Source: Colwellia sp. (GTDB taxonomy: Bacteria > Pseudomonadota > Gammaproteobacteria > Enterobacterales > Alteromonadaceae). From it: a stretch of 64,000 bases of DNA. Under the pieces are notes generated by a model, which searched no databases, was not told the origin of the DNA, and worked only from the letters and a program-made list of their open reading frames with translations. The stretch covers positions 20,940 through 84,939 of the forward strand of contig JAHDIK010000014.1 of NCBI GenBank assembly GCA_020630795.1, written 5' to 3'. A program made the translations under genes and the position numbers. Shown one piece after another: positions 18,997 to 28,280 of the stretch. Each line of letters begins with the position of its first letter. The stretch's first letter is position 1.

Positions 18997-20310
18997 ATGC
19001 ATTTTCAAACAATTGTTCGTACGTTATTTTTAAGACTAGGTACATGGCTAGTTCTTAGTGTTGTGTTTGGTTACCTTATTGGTAGCGTTTGGGCTGTAAT
19101 GGCTTTAGCGAGTTTAGTGATTATCGCGTGGCATTACCGTCATTTGTACGATCTTATTAATTGGATATGGCAAAGTAAGGCTATTTCACCTCCTCAAGCC
19201 GACGGTGTATGGGGAGATATATACAATGGCCTTTATCGACAAATAAAAAAGCACCGCCAAAAACAAAAAGGGTTAAACGACAAGCTACGTCAGTTTAGAG
19301 ACGGAGCTGAAGCCTTACCTGATGCCGCATTGGTTTTAGCAAAAGATTTTACGATTCAATGGGGAAATAAAAAGGCACAAAAATTACTCGGTGTACGTAC
19401 ATCTGGTGATATTGGTCAAAGAATCGATAACCTTATTCGTTATCCTGAATTTGCTGTTTATTTAGAAGAGCATAACTGGGAAACCCCTTGTCACATCGTA
19501 TCTCCAATAAACGCTGAGCTTCATTTAGAGCTTAGGTTTATGGCATACGGCACAGAACATATTCTATTTATTGCGAGAGATGTTAGTAAAATTAGGCGCT
19601 TAGAAGAAATGCGTCGAGATTTTGTTGCTAATGTTTCCCATGAATTAAAAACACCACTAACCGTTGTTAGGGGATATGTTGAAATGATTCAGATGGAACA
19701 GGAAGCCTTTAATCCTCATTGGCAAAAAACGTTTGCAACCATAGAGTCGCAGGTTTCCAGAATGGATCGTTTGGTTGAGCAATTGCTTGTACTCTCGCGC
19801 ACTGAAATAAATGTAGATAATTACGATCAACAAGTCGTTAATGTACCTGAATTGATTGAAAATTTGGTGAGTGATTCACAATGGCTTAATCAAGACAAAC
19901 AACACACTATTACAACTGAAATAGATGACTCTATTGGGTTGCTTGGTTTTGAAACTGAGCTTAAAAGTGCTTTTTCAAACCTTCTGTCTAACGCTATTGC
20001 GTACACGTCAGTTAACGGAAATATTCATATTAGCTGGAGTAAACAAGGTAATCGCGTTAAATATAGTGTGAGTGATGATGGCCCAGGTATTGAAAAAGAG
20101 CATATTAATCGACTGACTGAACGTTTTTATCGTATTGATAAGTCTCGCTCTAGAGACACGGGCGGCTCTGGTTTAGGATTAGCCATTGTTAAGCACGTAC
20201 TTAATCACCACAATGCTGAACTTAAAATTAACAGCCAAGTAGGAAAGGGGAGTGAATTTATCATCTATTTTGATATGAAAAATATCGCACCTATTGGCAA
20301 AAATTTATAA
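18997..20310 (+). CDS. phoR: Phosphate regulon sensor kinase PhoR
   Basis: Membrane histidine kinase that controls PhoB in response to PstSCAB-PhoU activity. 437 aa, equal to the family (E. coli 431). Two short N-terminal hydrophobic segments with almost no periplasmic loop (about 10-50), a basic linker, a PAS domain (about 95-200), the HisKA domain with His215 in VANVSHELKTPLTVV, and the ATPase domain (LLSNAIAYT, SDDGPGIEKEH, GGSGLGLAIVKH). The lack of a periplasmic sensor is typical of PhoR. Directly follows phoB; the 175-base gap after it contains the pstS promoter. Confidence 0.97.
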   Translation: MHFQTIVRTLFLRLGTWLVLSVVFGYLIGSVWAVMALASLVIIAWHYRHLYDLINWIWQSKAISPPQADGVWGDIYNGLYRQIKKHRQKQKGLNDKLRQFRDGAEALPDAALVLAKDFTIQWGNKKAQKLLGVRTSGDIGQRIDNLIRYPEFAVYLEEHNWETPCHIVSPINAELHLELRFMAYGTEHILFIARDVSKIRRLEEMRRDFVANVSHELKTPLTVVRGYVEMIQMEQEAFNPHWQKTFATIESQVSRMDRLVEQLLVLSRTEINVDNYDQQVVNVPELIENLVSDSQWLNQDKQHTITTEIDDSIGLLGFETELKSAFSNLLSNAIAYTSVNGNIHISWSKQGNRVKYSVSDDGPGIEKEHINRLTERFYRIDKSRSRDTGGSGLGLAIVKHVLNHHNAELKINSQVGKGSEFIIYFDMKNIAPIGKNL

Positions 20311-20361
20311 AGCTCGTTGTTTTGTTTTTGTCACAAATTCACTCAGTGTTTTTTCAAAAAA

Positions 20362-20414
20362 TTGTCATCCAACTGTCATTTTGTCATTTAACTGTAATAA
20401 ACCTTAAATATAAT
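20362..20414 (+). promoter_or_regulatory. Tandem Pho boxes and -10 of pstS
   Basis: Two adjacent Pho boxes: TTGTCAT-CCAA-CTGTCAT (20362-20379) and TTGTCAT-TTAA-CTGTAAT (20381-20398). A perfect TATAAT lies at 20409-20414, exactly 10 nt after the second box, the spacing expected when PhoB replaces -35 recognition. This is the strongest regulatory site in the window. Confidence 0.9.
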
Positions 20415-20485
20415 TGTCATATTCGCTTTATATAGTACGAAGCAAATAATGATGTTTTATTTATATTTAATAGTCGGAGAATGAC

Positions 20486-21451
20486 ATGGGTTTTAAACGT
20501 GCACTAAGCATTTTAAGTATCACAAGTTTGGTGAGCTTTTCAACATTAGCTGTTGACAGTACATTGCCAGAATATAAAAAAGTTAGCGGTGTATCTGGTA
20601 ACTTATCATCTGTTGGTTCAGATACGTTAGCGAACATGATGACGTTCTGGGCAGAAGAATTTAAACGCACTTACCCAAATGTAAATGTTCAAATTCAAGC
20701 TGCTGGTTCATCTACTGCTCCACCAGCGTTAACTGAATCAACTTCAAACTTAGGGCCTATGAGCCGTAAGATGAAATCTCGCGAAATTGAAGCATTTGAA
20801 AAACACTTTGGTTACAAGCCAACAGCTGTAAGAGTTGCAATTGACGCGTTGGCTGTTTTTGTTCATAAAGATAACCCTCTTAAAGGTTTACGTATTGATC
20901 AAGTTGATGCTATTTTTTCTAACAACAGAAAATGTGGTGCAGATAAAAACGTAGACCGTTGGGGCGACTTAGGCTTAACAGGTTCTTGGACAGGTAAAGA
21001 CGTACAGTTATACGGTCGTAACTCTGTATCAGGTACTTACGGTTACTTTAAAAAGAAAGCACTTTGTAAAGGTGACTTCAAAAATACAGTAAACGAGCAA
21101 CCAGGTTCTGCTTCAGTAGTACAATCAGTATCTGCTTCATTAAACGGTATTGGGTACTCTGGTATTGGTTACAAAACATCAGGTGTACGTGCGTTACCTC
21201 TTTCTAAAAAAGGCGATAACTTTGTAGAAGCAAACATGGATAACGCTGTTTCTAAAAAGTACCCACTTTCTCGCTTCTTATACGTTTATGTTAACAAGCA
21301 CCCAAACAAGCCTTTATCACCGATGGAAGCTGAATTCTTAAAAATGGTTTTATCTAAATCTGGTCAAAAAATTGTAGAAAAAGATGGATATATTCCATTA
21401 CCAAGATCAGTTGTAGAGAAAGAATTTAAGAAGTTAGGTTTAACGTTTTAA
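20486..21451 (+). CDS. pstS: Phosphate ABC transporter substrate-binding protein PstS
   Basis: Periplasmic high-affinity phosphate-binding protein, 321 aa. The signal peptide covers about residues 1-23 (cleavage near TLAVDS). Phosphate-binding loops are recognisable: [10 protein letters not shown] near the N-terminus, [25 protein letters not shown], and [17 protein letters not shown]. It belongs to the PstS group common in Vibrio/Alteromonas rather than the E. coli type. It is monocistronic here, between tandem Pho boxes and a terminator, while the permease and ATPase genes lie about 13 kb away at 34291-39103 behind their own Pho box. Confidence 0.95.
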   Translation: MGFKRALSILSITSLVSFSTLAVDSTLPEYKKVSGVSGNLSSVGSDTLANMMTFWAEEFKRTYPNVNVQIQAAGSSTAPPALTESTSNLGPMSRKMKSREIEAFEKHFGYKPTAVRVAIDALAVFVHKDNPLKGLRIDQVDAIFSNNRKCGADKNVDRWGDLGLTGSWTGKDVQLYGRNSVSGTYGYFKKKALCKGDFKNTVNEQPGSASVVQSVSASLNGIGYSGIGYKTSGVRALPLSKKGDNFVEANMDNAVSKKYPLSRFLYVYVNKHPNKPLSPMEAEFLKMVLSKSGQKIVEKDGYIPLPRSVVEKEFKKLGLTF

Positions 21452-21477
21452 TCATTAAAACTGCAAACTGAATAAAG

Positions 21478-21502
21478 AAAGCCTGACAATGTCAGGCTTT
21501 TT
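21478..21502 (+). terminator. Terminator between pstS and ppx
   Basis: AAAGCCTGAC, loop AAT, GTCAGGCTTT followed by T. The near-symmetrical A/T tails suit both convergent genes, pstS (plus) and ppx (minus). Confidence 0.9.
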
Positions 21503-21531
21503 TGTGTCTATTCGTTTTTAATAGCTAACTG

Positions 21532-23061
21532 TTACGATTTTATCGATAACGCTATCCCTAATGTTTTTGCGATATTCGTTTCATAGAATAATTCTGAATC
21601 GACGATTGGGTGCTCTTGTAGCCAAGTATTGTCTAATAACAGAGTTAGTGCAGTTTTCGTAGCGTTTACTACCAAATCGTAAGAATCGTTAATATGGCGC
21701 TGTTGTGTAAGTAATATACTCAACCGTATTATTATACAAAGCTTTTCTAGCTTTTTAGGGTTAAGCAAATACCATTGTTGCTCAGTAATTGATGATATTT
21801 TTTTACGTTGATTCCCCACCAACCACGCGAGTGCTTGTTGTTGCTCTTGGTTAAAACCTGGCAAATCAGCATGTGTGAGAATATATTGCCCGTGTTTTTG
21901 ATATCCAGATGGATTTATGTCTAGCCCTAACTCGTGAACATCAATTGTCGCGTAAAGGAGTTCTTTATAAATAGGTGCTTTTAAGCCCCATAAAGACTCT
22001 ACTTGTTTAAAGATTATTTCAACCTGCTTCTTAACGGTTTGTGTGTAGCTCTCATCGATATTGAATCGGTTTATCAGGCTTTTTATCGTTCTTGTTCGAG
22101 CTGAACTTTTGCCGGTAACAGCGCCAGAATTATCGAGCTGCTCAAATAACACCCCTTCGCGCAATGCGTATTGGCAGTGGTTGAATTGTTTTATTTTTAA
22201 GCTTTCCATCAGTGCGATAACAATAGCGACACCTGCGCAAATAACGGGTGTTCTATTGTCTTTAAGGCCATCAATGTCTATTTTATCTATATGCTTAAAC
22301 GCAATAAGTTTTTTTTGCAGTGCATAGACTTGTTTTAAAGACACTGGTTGAGCAATATGTTCTTCTTGATTGATTACCTTATAGATTGCTTTTAGCGTAC
22401 CTGAGGTGCCTATAACCTCTTTCCATTCGTGTTTTTTAAAACGTTTTATAATGGAATCAAGTTCTCGCTTGGCACTATGAATAGCTTCTGTAAAAGCTGT
22501 TTCAGTTATTTTTCCATGACTAAAAAATTGTTGCGTATAACTTACACAACCCATTGTTAAGCTGGCTAGCGTAGCAATGTTTTTTCCTGTACCAATAACG
22601 CATTCAGTACTACCACCACCAATATCAATAACTAATCGTGTATCGTTATTCTGAGTAAAGTTGTTAACGGCTTGGTATATAAGCCTTGCTTCTTCATGGC
22701 CAGAAATTATTTCAATATCGAATGGAAAAACTTCAGACGCTTTGCGTAGAAAAGCATCTGCATTTTTAGCTTGTCTAAGCGTGAAGGTAGCAACGGCTCT
22801 AAAATTTTCTTGAGTTAAATGCTCTGTAGTAGCGGCAAGGTTTGCAAGGATAGAAACTCCTCGCTCGATGGCTTCGTCTGACAATATATTATCCGCAGAT
22901 AAGCCGTCAGCTAATTTGGCGCGATACTTCTCAGCATGAAGAATTTGAATATGGTTGTTGATATACCGCGCGAGAACAAAATGAAAACTGTTAGAACCTA
23001 TATCTAACGCTGCTAAATAATTGTCTGATGTTAAAGCAGGAGAGTTTTCATTTGTATTCAT
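21532..23061 (-). CDS. ppx: Exopolyphosphatase
   Basis: Ppx/GppA family enzyme that removes terminal phosphate from polyphosphate chains. 509 aa (E. coli 513). ASKHA-fold motifs are visible: ALDIGSNSFHFVLARY near residue 18, TFTLRQAKNADAFL, SGHEEARLIYQAV, and VIDIGGGSTECVIG. The C-terminal half has the HD-like helical domain (DVHELGLDINPSGYQKHG, HADLPGF). It lies 12 bases after ppk1 on the same strand, forming the classic ppk-ppx operon, so synthesis and breakdown of polyphosphate are co-transcribed. It could be GppA by family alone, but length and operon context favour Ppx. Confidence 0.93.
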   Translation of the reverse strand: MNTNENSPALTSDNYLAALDIGSNSFHFVLARYINNHIQILHAEKYRAKLADGLSADNILSDEAIERGVSILANLAATTEHLTQENFRAVATFTLRQAKNADAFLRKASEVFPFDIEIISGHEEARLIYQAVNNFTQNNDTRLVIDIGGGSTECVIGTGKNIATLASLTMGCVSYTQQFFSHGKITETAFTEAIHSAKRELDSIIKRFKKHEWKEVIGTSGTLKAIYKVINQEEHIAQPVSLKQVYALQKKLIAFKHIDKIDIDGLKDNRTPVICAGVAIVIALMESLKIKQFNHCQYALREGVLFEQLDNSGAVTGKSSARTRTIKSLINRFNIDESYTQTVKKQVEIIFKQVESLWGLKAPIYKELLYATIDVHELGLDINPSGYQKHGQYILTHADLPGFNQEQQQALAWLVGNQRKKISSITEQQWYLLNPKKLEKLCIIIRLSILLTQQRHINDSYDLVVNATKTALTLLLDNTWLQEHPIVDSELFYETNIAKTLGIALSIKS

Positions 23062-23073
23062 AGTAAGTAAAGG

Positions 23074-25188
23074 TTAATTGATTTGGCTTTCAATCATCAT
23101 AATATCTTCATGCTCTTGTGCAACCAAATATTGATAAATTTCACATTGCGAGCGAATTTTAGGCTTATTTGTATTGGATACGTATTTGTTACTGTTATTT
23201 TTATCAATTACTCGGGCTTTAACATTGTCTTTAAAGTGAAGGTCTATCGTATGAATAATGCGCTTTTTAAGTGTTTCATCGTAAATAGGGCAGCCCACTT
23301 CAACGCGGTGATCTATGTTACGAGACATCCAGTCGCCAGATGAAATAAAAACCTGCTTTTTTCCATGGTTATGAAAAATCATTACACGAGGGTGTTCTAA
23401 GAAAGAATCGACAATTGATATGACTTTAATGTGTTGGCTCATACCCTTAACACCAGGGATTAACGAGCACATTCCACGAACGATTAGTTTTACTTTTACA
23501 CCTGCTTCATTGGCAGAGTACAAACGGTTAATTAAGCCTACATCGACCAAATTATTTAACTTTAAAATAATTTCGCCTTTTTTGTTATTTTGAGCCGCTT
23601 GTATTTCATTATCAATTAGTTGATATAAGCGCCTTCTAGACGTTAAAGGTGAAACGATAAGGTGATTAAACCTAAAGCGTTTGTAACTATGTGAGATAAA
23701 TGAAAATACATTATCGACTTCTTGGCAGAGCTCTTTATGTTTCGTAAACAAAGCAAAGTCAGTATAGATTCTCGCATTATTTTCATGGAAGTTACCGGTG
23801 CCAATATGTGCGTATTTTACTTGTTTTTCATTTTCTATACGTGTGATTAGACATAACTTAGAGTGAACCTTTAGTGTTTCAATACCAAATTCAACATGAA
23901 TGCCGGCATCTTTCATGAGTTTTGCCCATTCAATATTTGCTTCTTCGTCAAACCTCGCACGCAGTTCTACCACTACGGTAACTCGTTTTCCGTTTTTAAC
24001 GGCCTCAATAAGCGACTGGATAATTCTTGAATTTTTAGCGACGCGGTAGATGTTTATTTTTATTTCTTTTACTAGAGGGTCGTATGACGCTTGGCGCACG
24101 AATTCCGTAAAATGTCTAAATTTATGATATGGGTAATAAAGTAAAATATCGTTTTGTGTGATTGCTTCGAACACTGATGGATATTTGGCAAAACGTTGGG
24201 CGTCTAACGCTTCAATTTCATTTTTTACGAGTAGCTTATCACCCAAGTTAGGGAAGTGAATGAAGTCCTTAAAGTGGCGATACCGTACGCCGGGAACAAG
24301 GTTGTCGAGCTCTCTAATTTTTAATGATTTTCTCAAAAAAGTTAGCATGTATTGAGGCATGTTCTCGTCGTGAACAAGCCTTACCAAATCAGCTTTTAAC
24401 CGTTGTTTAATACCTTTAGACATTTGGTTGAGTAGGCTAGAGTCTATTTCGTCCGTGAGGTTGTATTCCGCGTCTCTAGTGAGTTTCATCGAATAAGCGT
24501 CAATAGATTCATATTCAAATACTCCATGAAAGAGTCTATCGATAAAAAATAGTACAACGTCGTCTAGTAAAACAATTTCTTTTTCTTGATTTGGTGATGA
24601 CGTAGGAAGCACGATAAAGCGGTCAATATCAAAACGAGGTATTTCAACTAGGCAAAACTGGGTAGCGTCTTGATTGTTTAATGCGACTAAAAAGTATATG
24701 CCGTCATCGTCTACACACGAAGCAAGTTGAGTTTTGCTGGTAATAATAATGGGTGTGATATGTCGAATAATTCTGTTGTCAAAAAACTCGTTTAACAACT
24801 CTTTTTGAGCACTTGAAAGCTTATTTTTAAAGGCTTTATTGTCTTGGTCATTAAAAATTAGGTTTACGCGTTTTTTTTTCACTTCATCGAATATTGTGTC
24901 TGCAACACTTTTGAAGCGTAAGGTTAACTCGCTGACTTTTTGAATAATGTTGGCGTGAAGGTTGGTCCACTCTTTTTTTGTGTCGTCTTGCGCTGACTCT
25001 AATATCGCTCGTCGGCGAATATTCGCAACCCGTACTTTAAAGAATTCATCTAAATTAGCAGAGTAAATACCTAAAAATCTAATGCGGTTAATAATGGGTA
25101 CAGTAGAGTCTTCGGCTTCTTGTAAAACCCTTTCATTAAACGAAAGCCAACTGATTTCTTTGTCAAAATATATAGGCGAGTTGTTCAT
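23074..25188 (-). CDS. ppk1: Polyphosphate kinase 1
   Basis: Reversibly transfers the gamma-phosphate of ATP to a growing polyphosphate chain; membrane-associated. 704 aa, within the family range (E. coli 688). Starts with the N-terminal domain signature KEISWLSFNERVLQEA and NLDEFFKVRVANIRRR. The catalytic region shows FRHFTEFVRQASYDP, YRVAKNSRIIQSLIEA, LRARFDEEANIEWA, and the two phosphate-handling His motifs VHSKLCLI and IGTGNFHENNARIYTDF. The C-terminal part has RGMCSLIPGVKG and SGDWMSRNIDHRVE. A degenerate Pho box lies upstream (25220-25253). First gene of ppk1-ppx. Confidence 0.97.
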   Translation of the reverse strand: MNNSPIYFDKEISWLSFNERVLQEAEDSTVPIINRIRFLGIYSANLDEFFKVRVANIRRRAILESAQDDTKKEWTNLHANIIQKVSELTLRFKSVADTIFDEVKKKRVNLIFNDQDNKAFKNKLSSAQKELLNEFFDNRIIRHITPIIITSKTQLASCVDDDGIYFLVALNNQDATQFCLVEIPRFDIDRFIVLPTSSPNQEKEIVLLDDVVLFFIDRLFHGVFEYESIDAYSMKLTRDAEYNLTDEIDSSLLNQMSKGIKQRLKADLVRLVHDENMPQYMLTFLRKSLKIRELDNLVPGVRYRHFKDFIHFPNLGDKLLVKNEIEALDAQRFAKYPSVFEAITQNDILLYYPYHKFRHFTEFVRQASYDPLVKEIKINIYRVAKNSRIIQSLIEAVKNGKRVTVVVELRARFDEEANIEWAKLMKDAGIHVEFGIETLKVHSKLCLITRIENEKQVKYAHIGTGNFHENNARIYTDFALFTKHKELCQEVDNVFSFISHSYKRFRFNHLIVSPLTSRRRLYQLIDNEIQAAQNNKKGEIILKLNNLVDVGLINRLYSANEAGVKVKLIVRGMCSLIPGVKGMSQHIKVISIVDSFLEHPRVMIFHNHGKKQVFISSGDWMSRNIDHRVEVGCPIYDETLKKRIIHTIDLHFKDNVKARVIDKNNSNKYVSNTNKPKIRSQCEIYQYLVAQEHEDIMMIESQIN

Positions 25189-25219
25189 TATTTACATAAT
25201 ACTTCAGTAACAAAAAATC

Positions 25220-25253
25220 AGTATAAAAATTAATTGTTACTGTTTTATTACTC
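25220..25253 (-). promoter_or_regulatory. Degenerate Pho box and -10 upstream of ppk1
   Basis: Read on the minus strand, 25253-25236 (GAGTAATAAAACAGTAAC) matches the 18-nt Pho consensus at about 13 positions, including the ATAAAAC centre. TATACT follows at 25225-25220, exactly 10 nt downstream, the same spacing as in the pstS and pstC promoters here. The match is weak in the CTGT parts; the geometry is what supports it. Confidence 0.5.
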
Positions 25254-25270
25254 CCGCAGTTTTAAAGGTG

Positions 25271-25768
25271 TTAGCGCGATACATCAACAATTAGATCGTC
25301 TGCTAATCCTTCAATTGCTTCTATTAAGTTGTCTGTTTCGGTATCGTTAACGGCAACTGTAACTTTGGCTTTAAATAACGTTTGGCCACTATGGGCGGCA
25401 TTTTCTGTTTTACTTACAACTTTGAGTAAGTTTCCACCTTGTTGGTGAATAACAGATGATATTTCTTGAACAATACCAGAACGGTCGTTTGCGGTTAGTT
25501 CAAGTACAACACTCGGTTGCGCTTTGTTTTGAATGTTGTCAGCTACTTTTATGTTGCTTTCTAGACCTTCAATATTGTGAATAGCGGCAATGAGTGAATC
25601 GCTATTTGACGAATCAATCGCAATTTCTATAACACCTGAGAAATACCCCGACATATGATGCAAGCTACTACTTTGCCAATTCCCTTTAAATTGCTTAACA
25701 GTATTTGAAATAGTATCAACAAGGCCAGGGCGGTCTGGGCTGATAAATGAAATGATAACGTGCTTCAT
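25271..25768 (-). CDS. ACT-domain protein, GcvR-like
   Basis: 165 aa, made of two ACT domains (about 1-80 and 86-165), the layout of GcvR, the glycine cleavage system transcriptional repressor. The first begins HVIISFISPDRPGLVDTIS and the second VVLELTANDRSGIVQEISSV, both with the ligand-site Asp-Arg-x-Gly turn. GcvR has no DNA-binding domain and acts by binding the activator GcvA, releasing it when glycine binds. No gcvA or gcv genes are nearby, so the specific role is inferred from family only. It lies alone between ppk1 and the PilZ gene, on the same strand as both. Confidence 0.8.
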   Translation of the reverse strand: MKHVIISFISPDRPGLVDTISNTVKQFKGNWQSSSLHHMSGYFSGVIEIAIDSSNSDSLIAAIHNIEGLESNIKVADNIQNKAQPSVVLELTANDRSGIVQEISSVIHQQGGNLLKVVSKTENAAHSGQTLFKAKVTVAVNDTETDNLIEAIEGLADDLIVDVSR

Positions 25769-25870
25769 TAGGCTTCCTTTTAAAGTGGAAATTTTCAGTT
25801 TAATCAGTGTAGAGGAAACAAACGCGCGAATACAAGAAAGTATTGTCGATGGTTATGTTTTTATTGTCTT

Positions 25871-26236
25871 TTATTCTTTGGAATACGTTAATTGCGATAA
25901 TTCTTTGTGTAGTTGGTTGTCGTCTCCCAAGTTTAATTCTACTAAACGTCGTAAATGAGAAATGCTATCAATATCGATACCATTGCATTGTAACCCCATT
26001 TCATTGTCTTGTTCGTGAACAACGGCAATATGCATTGCTACTTCAGAGTCACTGTCATCAAGACAGAATGATAGTTCGCCAAGTTGTGCTTTAAGAGATG
26101 GAGTTGTAGAGTCGCGTTTTACAAGTGCACCCGAAAGTGAAATGTCGTGAATAGTTACAGGGTAGTCGTTGTCAGCTACAGTGAGCTTGGCTTTAATTGA
26201 AAATAATATTCGCGTGAAATTACGTCGATTTTCCAT
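25871..26236 (-). CDS. PilZ-domain protein (c-di-GMP receptor type)
   Basis: Single-domain protein of 121 aa. The c-di-GMP-binding features are present: an R-x3-R motif (Arg5-Arg9, RRNFTR) at the very start and D-x-S-x2-G (Asp31, Ser33, Gly36 in HDISLSGALV) before the beta barrel. It is therefore likely to bind c-di-GMP, unlike degenerate PilZ proteins. The target is unknown; stand-alone PilZ proteins usually regulate motility, pili or exopolysaccharide export through partners. No motility gene is adjacent. Confidence 0.88.
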   Translation of the reverse strand: MENRRNFTRILFSIKAKLTVADNDYPVTIHDISLSGALVKRDSTTPSLKAQLGELSFCLDDSDSEVAMHIAVVHEQDNEMGLQCNGIDIDSISHLRRLVELNLGDDNQLHKELSQLTYSKE

Positions 26237-26285
26237 TGGTAACGTTCATTTTTAATTAAACATAGCTTTAGCATAGCTTGTTTTT

Positions 26286-26325
26286 AAAAAAAGGCACACT
26301 TATCACTAAGTTGGTGCCTTTTTTT
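26286..26325 (-). terminator. Terminator after ettA
   Basis: Long hairpin: GGCAC and ACTTA arms pair with TAAGT and GTGCC around a TCAC loop, flanked by seven A on the left and seven T on the right. On the minus strand it starts 23 bases after the ettA stop. Confidence 0.88.
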
Positions 26326-26347
26326 GAACGCTAATATTTACACGGTA

Positions 26348-28027
26348 TTAACCAATTTTTTTGTATTTCATACGACGTGGTTCTAGTGCCGCAGGACCAA
26401 GCGTTTTCTTGAGCCATTCGTCATATTCAGTAAAGTTACCTTCGAAGAAGTTTACTTGCCCTTCATCACGGTAATCAAGAATATGGGTTGCGATTCTGTC
26501 TAAGAACCAACGGTCATGCGAAATTACCATTGCACAGCCAGGGAACTCTAATAACGCTTCTTCAAGTGCTCGTAAAGTTTCAACGTCTAGATCGTTTGTT
26601 GGTTCATCAAGAAGTAATAAGTTACCACCTGTTTTAACAAGTTTAGCTAAATGAACACGGTTGCGTTCACCACCAGACAAGTCTTTTATGAATTTTTGTT
26701 GATCATTTCCTTTGAAGTTAAAACGACTACAATATGCGCGTGCAGGAATTTGGTATGTACCAATTTCAATAATGTCAGCACCTTCCGATATTTCTTGGTA
26801 AACCGTATTGTTGTCGTCCATGTTGTCTCTGAACTGATCAACACTGGCTAATTGAACGGTATCGCCTAATTCTACTGAACCTGAGTTTGGTTCTTCTGCG
26901 CCAGATAACATTTTGAATAACGTAGATTTACCGGCACCGTTAGCACCTATTATTCCAACAATTGCACCTTTAGGAATACTAAAGCTTAATCCGTCAATAA
27001 GAACGCGTTCGCCGAACGACTTTGTAAGGTCGTTAACTTCAAGTACTTTGTCACCTAAGCGTGGCCCCGGTGGAATGTACAATTCGTTGGTTTCATTACG
27101 CTTTTGATGTTCTTGATTGTTAAGCTCTTCAAATCGAGCCATACGCGCTTTGCTTTTAGCTTGGCGTGCTTTAGGGTTTGAACGCACCCACTCAAGCTCT
27201 TGTTTGATGGTTTTTTGTAAAGCATTTTCGCTTTTTTGTTCTTGTTGTAAACGAGCGTCTTTTTGCTCAAGCCAAGAAGAATAGTTACCTTCCCATGGAA
27301 TACCATGACCACGGTCAAGCTCTAATATCCAACCAGCAACGTTGTCTAAGAAGTATCTATCATGGGTAATTGCCACAACAGTACCTGGGTAGTCATGTAA
27401 AAATCGTTCTAACCATGCAACAGATTCAGCATCCAAGTGGTTGGTAGGCTCATCAAGAAGTAACATGTCAGGTTTTTGTAGTAATAAATGACACAGTGCT
27501 ACACGACGACGTTCACCACCACTAAGAACTGCTATTTTTTGATCCCAGTCAGGTAATCTAAGCGCGTCAGCAGCACGTTCAAGTACGTTTTCAATGTTGT
27601 GACCGTCTTGGCTATTAATAATATCTTCAAGTTGACCTTGTTCTTTTGCTAATGCGTCAAAGTCAGCGTCAGGTTCTGCATATTCAGCATATACTTGATC
27701 AAGTCGTGCCATTGCATTTTTAACTTCTGACACCGCATCTTCAACCACTTCGCGAACTGTTTTAGATTCGTCGAGTTGAGGTTCTTGCGGTAAATAACCG
27801 ATTTTAGTGCCTGATAATGCTTTTGCTTCACCCTCAAATTCTGTATCTACACCAGCCATGATACGAAGTAGTGTTGATTTACCTGCACCATTTAAACCTA
27901 ACACACCTATTTTTGCGCCTGGGAAAAATGAGAGTGAGATGTCTTTTAAAATAGTGCGTTTAGGTGGAACCACCTTTGAAACGCGATTCATCGACATGAT
28001 GAACTTATCTGGTAATGGTTGAGCCAT
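26348..28027 (-). CDS. ettA: Energy-dependent translational throttle protein EttA (ABC-F)
   Basis: Soluble ABC-F ATPase that binds the ribosomal E site and gates the first peptide-bond step according to ATP/ADP ratio. 559 aa (E. coli 555). Two ABC domains are seen: Walker A GLNGAGKST with LSGGERRRVALCHLLL and LLLDEPTNHLD; and GANGAGKST with LSGGERNRVHLAKL and LLLDEPTNDLD. The linker between them (about residues 240-320) is rich in Lys/Arg/Gln as in the P-site tRNA-interacting motif. The opening MAQPLPDKFIMSMNRVSKVVPP and closing LEPRRMKYKKI are characteristic of EttA rather than Uup or YheS. Monocistronic, followed by a strong terminator. Confidence 0.96.
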   Translation of the reverse strand: MAQPLPDKFIMSMNRVSKVVPPKRTILKDISLSFFPGAKIGVLGLNGAGKSTLLRIMAGVDTEFEGEAKALSGTKIGYLPQEPQLDESKTVREVVEDAVSEVKNAMARLDQVYAEYAEPDADFDALAKEQGQLEDIINSQDGHNIENVLERAADALRLPDWDQKIAVLSGGERRRVALCHLLLQKPDMLLLDEPTNHLDAESVAWLERFLHDYPGTVVAITHDRYFLDNVAGWILELDRGHGIPWEGNYSSWLEQKDARLQQEQKSENALQKTIKQELEWVRSNPKARQAKSKARMARFEELNNQEHQKRNETNELYIPPGPRLGDKVLEVNDLTKSFGERVLIDGLSFSIPKGAIVGIIGANGAGKSTLFKMLSGAEEPNSGSVELGDTVQLASVDQFRDNMDDNNTVYQEISEGADIIEIGTYQIPARAYCSRFNFKGNDQQKFIKDLSGGERNRVHLAKLVKTGGNLLLLDEPTNDLDVETLRALEEALLEFPGCAMVISHDRWFLDRIATHILDYRDEGQVNFFEGNFTEYDEWLKKTLGPAALEPRRMKYKKIG

Positions 28028-28280
28028 GAGGAAACCTTGTTTTTTAAAGGAAAATGATATGTTGGATATTTTAGGGTATTAGCGGTTAATTAAGCAAATG
28101 AGTTTGTAAATTGTTTGATGTGAGCTCAAAACGTCGTGTGGCGAAGTGGGAGGGAAGAGTGATTTAATTTCCAAGTAACAAAAAGAGGTTAGGGTCTCAT
28201 TCAAATATTATCTATACGAGTCTGTTATGATAGGCAAACGCACATTGTTTAATATTGGTTATTAACAGGGTTTTGGAAAA

